Part shown: positions 18,076 to 20,577 of the stretch, piece by piece
How positions within the stretch are numbered: the first letter of the stretch is position 1
Layout of the letters: every line of letters starts with the position of its first letter
From: Ectocarpus siliculosus
Lineage: Eukaryota; Sar; Phaeophyceae; Ectocarpales; Ectocarpaceae
Reading direction: 5' to 3'
DNA: 20,577 nucleotides
NCBI GenBank assembly: GCA_000310025.1
Contig: FN649750.1
Span: 2,915,004-2,935,580, forward strand
Program-made: the position numbers and the translations under genes
Notes under the pieces: generated by a model
The model's input: the letters and a program-made list of their open reading frames with translations, nothing else
Told to the model about the DNA's origin: nothing
Database searches by the model: none

Positions 18076-18385
18076 AACGTTAAATACACATGAGGGCGCT
18101 CTTACCGCCTGCAGCTTTTCATCCTCGAGCACCTGAGCAACCAAGCGCCATTAGCGGGTGGCTGAGCTGCGTGACGGGTGCTATATCACCGGTTTTCGTT
18201 CTCGCTCGACAGCTAGGTGCCCTCAACAGCAAAACCAATGACAGCGCGTGGAATCACATCTGCTCCCTTCGAGACATCTTGCATGGTCCCCTCACCCCCT
18301 GTCTCAACGGACAGATATAAATGAGAACCATTAACAGAACCAAGGCAAAGCTGCCGCCAGGGGGCGGGGGGGGGGCGGCGACCTG

Positions 18386-18449
18386 CTTCACAACCAATGC
18401 AACCAGCTTCACAACCAAGGCAACCAGCTTCACAACCAAGGCAACCAAG
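18386..18449. repeat. 21-bp minisatellite, three units
   Basis: Units start at 18386, 18407 and 18428 with pattern CTTCACAACCAAGGCAACCA plus G. The first unit has one substitution and the last has a one-base change at its end. As the length is a multiple of three, the minus strand reads a heptad repeat LVALVVK. Confidence 0.93.
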
Positions 18450-18489
18450 GTCCTACCTTGTCGCCACAGCCCCAAGGAAGCAACAACAA

Positions 18490-18611
18490 ACGCGTGCTGA
18501 ATGAACGTCCTGAATAGCTGGTCGCACACAGAGCCCAGAAGCAGCAGCAAACGCGTGCTAAACGAAGGTCGTAAATAGCTTGGTCTCCACGGTGCCCAGA
18601 AGCAGCAGCAA
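18490..18611. repeat. 61-bp imperfect tandem duplication
   Basis: Two 61-bp units (18490-18550, 18551-18611) share ACGCGTGCT, the centre and the ending GCCCAGAAGCAGCAGCAA, with about ten differences between them. A third partial copy occurs at 20110-20151 (CGCGTGCTGAATGAA...). Confidence 0.88.
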
Positions 18612-18663
18612 ACGCGCGCGCCCGCGCACGCAACGGGTAACGGTAACGTATGCATGCTGTAGG

Positions 18664-18789
18664 CTACAGGCAGAGGCTGATGCAACATGCCACCAGCAAT
18701 TCGTCCGATTCGTCTGAGCATTGGTCGCTCGATTCGGATGTTCCGTCCGGACACGATATCGTGATCGTGCCGTCCGAGAATTTTTCCGC
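18664..18789 (-). CDS. rhomboid gene, last exon (Cys-rich tail and stop)
   Basis: The acceptor is GTATGATGGCACAG. It reads AEKFSDGTITISCPDGTSES, then SDQCSDESDELLVACCISLC and a final Leu before TAG. A (G)xx(L/I)x(L/I)xCxxG element followed by LxxxC..xLC at the end is typical of plant-type rhomboid tails. The frame is also open upstream to 18999, so the exon could be longer. Confidence 0.65.
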   Translation of the reverse strand, partial: AEKFSDGTITISCPDGTSESSDQCSDESDELLVACCISLCL

Positions 18790-20368
18790 CTGTGCCATCA
18801 TACATGTCGGAGGCACGGAGTGGGCAAACAACGTGGCGGGGGGGGGGGGGGGGGGCTTCAAAACAGCTTTTACACCAAAGGGATGCCCCAATGTTGGGTA
18901 AAAAAAACTACTCCCCGTGGGTGGCCGAACAACATCCAGACCGTTGTTCGAAAGGAGGACAACCAACAGCAACAGCAACAGCAACAACACCCCCCCCAAC
19001 CACGATCACCACTTTTTTTTTTTTTTATGCAAAAACACCTACCTTCGAATCCGACCGTGCTGCACTCGTCGCAAGCCCACCACGGGGCTGTCCCCCGGCG
19101 GGAATTCCACGCACGAGATGTTCTCGCACCAACCGCACCACTCCGCGGGATCCGACCTCCCGTAGAGAAGAGAAAGCCCGAGGATCATCAGCGTGGGCAC
19201 AGCGACCGCCGCCACGAGCTGGAGGCTTATCTGTCGCGCGATGAAGCACGTTCGTCGTAACCGCCACGTGGGTGTCAGCGCCCGACGGGGAAAGCAAGCC
19301 ACACACAAGAACCGAACGACCGTCACAATGATTTTATGCTTTTCGGTGAAGTGGCTGCTGACACAAGGCGGTAATCTGGTCGGTGGACGAACCGCCAACT
19401 CAAACGACGACCCCGAGTCGAGCATGTACAAGGTGCAATGAACCTTGTACGCAAACAACAGCAACAGTAACGGCAACGACAGCAATGACAAGTACCACCA
19501 CCACAACAACGACCAAAACCACCACAACAACGACCAAAACCACCACAACAACGACCAAGTCAACAATAGAACCGACGACCACGCCACTCCCGCCAAGACT
19601 TATCAATCAACAACCAGGCACCGCAACCCTTGCCTGGTAACACTTCTTGTTGAGACGGTCCCCACGGTCGTCTTCCCTCTTTTGCACCAGCAGACCCAAG
19701 CCCATGAACAACCCCATCAGCATGCCGCCGCAGTGGGCGAAGTTATCCAAGAACGGCATCAGGCCCAGGATGATGTTTACCGCTGGTCATTCCGTTCCGA
19801 TAGTTCGCGAAAAAAACACGTACACACACACAGCGCGGAAGAAGGAGGAGAAAACAAACAATGATGAGCAAACAAGACTCGTGCGGATGACGGAGAAAAC
19901 AAAGACATGACGAGCGAAATAAGACAAAAAGCACAGAACGAAACGGCGCCATTATCGGCGCCGCAAGCGTTCTTGCTGTGAAGTAATCGCGATTTGAAAA
20001 TCGGTTCTGCAACAACAATAGCAACAGCAACAGCAACAGCAACAGCACCAACACATCTTCGGCAACGACACCACCAAGGAAACCTAGGTCCTATTAGCTT
20101 GTCGCCAAAGCGCGTGCTGAATGAAGGCCCTAAACAGCTTGTCGCCCACAGAAAAAAACAAAAACAAACCCTCACCAGTGAGAATAAAGAGGACGGTGAA
20201 CATCCTGCAGCGGTCCTGGTTAACGCTCCAGTTCTGCCACAGGTCCGCCCACAGCGCTCCGAACACCCCGAAGATAGCCCCCGAGGCCCCGACCATGACC
20301 TGCGTCGGGACGAAGATCGCCGAAACTATCGTCCCGAACACCCCTGACACCAGGTAAATGGACGCGAC
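18664..20368 (-). CDS. rhomboid-family intramembrane serine protease, C-terminal four exons
   Basis: Minus-strand exons 20176-20368, 19634-19782, ~19041-19230 and 18664-18789. The first carries the catalytic serine motif (VGASGAIFGVFGALWADLW) inside a transmembrane helix. The second carries the catalytic histidine (LGLMPFLDNFAHCGGMLMGL) in the next core helix. The third gives a further hydrophobic helix (LQLVAAVAVPTLMILGLSLL) and then WCGWCENISCVEFP. The last is a Cys-rich tail ending at a stop at 18664-18666. The order and Cys-rich tail match plant-type secretory-pathway rhomboids. The protein should cleave transmembrane substrates in Golgi or plasma membrane; its substrates are unknown. Both catalytic residues are present, so activity is likely. 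The N-terminal helices are beyond the right edge. The exon 3 to exon 4 junction is unresolved. Confidence 0.88.
18838..18855. repeat. poly-G tract (18 bp)
   Basis: Uninterrupted G run in the last rhomboid intron, close to the acceptor of the final exon (C-rich on the transcribed sense strand). It could act as an extended pyrimidine tract. Confidence 0.9.
18964..18988. repeat. CAACAG hexamer repeat
   Basis: About four CAACAG units within a rhomboid intron. A second array is at 20009-20053. Confidence 0.88.
19039..19230 (-). CDS. rhomboid gene, exon with last helix and CxxC tail; end uncertain
   Basis: The acceptor is CATCGCGCGACAG. It reads ISLQLVAAVAVPTLMILGLS, then YGRSDPAEWCGWCENISCVE and FPPGDSP. 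The given frame then loses family character and meets TAG at 19041-19039. One base off, the same DNA reads PWWACDECSTVGFEG and meets a good donor (GAAG|GTAGGT). Possible ends: a donor at CCCGTG|GTGGGC in phase 0, the GTAGGT donor, or a one-base indel in the 19084-19087 homopolymer. Confidence 0.75.
   Translation of the reverse strand: MSLQLVAAVAVPTLMILGLSLLYGRSDPAEWCGWCENISCVEFPPGDSPVVGLRRVQHGRIRR
19498..19560. repeat. 21-bp minisatellite, three units (second, unrelated type)
   Basis: Units at 19498, 19519 and 19540 of CCACCACAACAACGACCAAA plus A. The last unit ends GT instead of AA. It lies in the rhomboid intron between the His exon and the last-helix exon. Confidence 0.95.
19634..19782 (-). 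CDS. rhomboid gene, exon with catalytic His, GC donor
   Basis: The acceptor is GGAATGACCAG, with two bases completing an Ala codon. It reads VNIILGLMPFLDNFAHCGGM, then LMGLFMGLGLLVQK and an Asp/Arg-rich cytosolic turn ending NKKCYQ. The end TTACCAG|GCAAGG is a GC donor in phase 0, and the next exon begins in phase 0 with a membrane helix, as plant homologues do. Confidence 0.88.
20009..20053. repeat. CAACAG hexamer repeat
   Basis: An array of CAACAG/CAACAA/TAGCAA units, seven in all, in the intron between the Ser and His rhomboid exons. Confidence 0.9.
20086..20151. repeat. dispersed copy of the 18449-18550 repeat family
   Basis: The order AGGTCCTA - TTGTCGCCA - CGCGTGCTGAATGAA - GTCGCCCACAG matches that at 18449-18530, with the 18471-18489 insert missing here. 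Both copies sit in the same orientation beside CAA/CAG-rich runs. Confidence 0.75.
20176..20368 (-). CDS. rhomboid gene, exon with GASG serine
   Basis: The acceptor is CCCGCCCCCCGACAG. Phase 0 reads VASIYLVSGVFGTIVSAIFV, then PTQVMVGASGAIFGVFGALW and ADLWQNW, then a further helix. The donor CACTG|GTGAGG is phase 1. GASG holds the nucleophile. Confidence 0.9.
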
Positions 20369-20577
20369 CTGTCGGGGGGCGGGGAGAAACGGAGCGGGGG
20401 GGGGGGTGGAACCGTCTGCTAGAGGTGATCCAAGTCAAGACTCGGCGGCGGCGCGCAGAGCACTATACTTTACTCTTCTTGTTTAGATATTCGGTTTAGA
20501 CGTTGGTGGATCCCTTCCCGGCCCTAGCCTCCAGTGCTCTTGGTGCTGCCTCCTGCTCACCCCCCCCCCCCCCCCGT
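20369..20577. other. rhomboid intron 5' of the GASG exon
   Basis: It contains a C/G-rich stretch before the acceptor (20371-20410) and a poly-C run at 20560-20575. No further rhomboid exon is recognisable, so the N-terminal exons must lie beyond the window. Confidence 0.6.

Larger units (their letters stand above)
15850..18663. other. convergent intergenic region, no supported gene
   Basis: The NFKBIL1-like gene ends at 15849 on plus and the rhomboid gene ends at 18664 on minus, so this holds both 3' UTRs. Open frames of 110-210 codons exist on both strands (16493-17002 plus, 16920-17555 plus, 15999-16457 minus) but show no domain, no exon-like splice sites and biased repeat-driven composition. 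Repeats: a CAG run (16761-16802), a CA run (18053-18075), a 21-bp minisatellite (18386-18449) and a 61-bp tandem pair (18490-18611). Confidence 0.5.

Overview
This window looks like nuclear DNA of an intron-rich eukaryote. It has short exons (33 to about 315 bp) split by introns of roughly 0.1 to 1.9 kb, degraded non-LTR retrotransposons, and many micro- and minisatellites (CAG, CA, CAACAG, poly-G/C, 21-bp units). The plant-like versions of the YrdC and rhomboid proteins and the general texture fit a brown alga (Ectocarpus-like stramenopile). That placement is an inference from style, not proof. Almost no real gene here is one long open frame. The genes were found by joining short exons whose splice sites, phases and family motifs agree.

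Layout, left to right. (1) 1-~2010, minus: a dead LINE-type reverse transcriptase, broken by frameshifts and stops and running off the left edge. (2) 2540-5457 (open to 5949), minus: five exons of a YrdC/Sua5 (YciO-type) protein; the C-terminal half is not found in the window. (3) ~6105-~11220, plus, head to head with (2): a predicted multi-exon gene with a C2HC zinc finger split across an intron. Its second intron holds a 5'-truncated copy of the same LINE (about 7457-7915) and a diverged relative of the LINE tail (about 8270-8480). (4) ~12196-15849, plus: an NFKBIL1 (I-kappa-B-like) homologue with a GDIPW motif and a J-like WHPDKF exon. It may be a separate gene or the 3' part of (3). (5) 15850-18663: a convergent intergenic region of about 2.8 kb with repeats and no supported gene. 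(6) 18664-20368, minus: the last four exons of a rhomboid intramembrane serine protease (GASG serine and AH histidine both visible); the N-terminus lies beyond the right edge.

No operon-like cooperation is evident. The genes are unrelated housekeeping or regulatory types: tRNA-modification-family fold, zinc finger, nuclear regulator, membrane protease. The points most worth a second look are: three candidate GC-AG introns, one in each of three genes, all with AG|GCAAG donors; the LINE lying exactly where the 3' exons of the YrdC gene should be; a run of phase-2 exons whose donors create an immediate stop if the intron is retained; a one-base frame conflict in the Cys-rich rhomboid tail; and a repeat family in the rhomboid gene that keeps a peptide-like frame.
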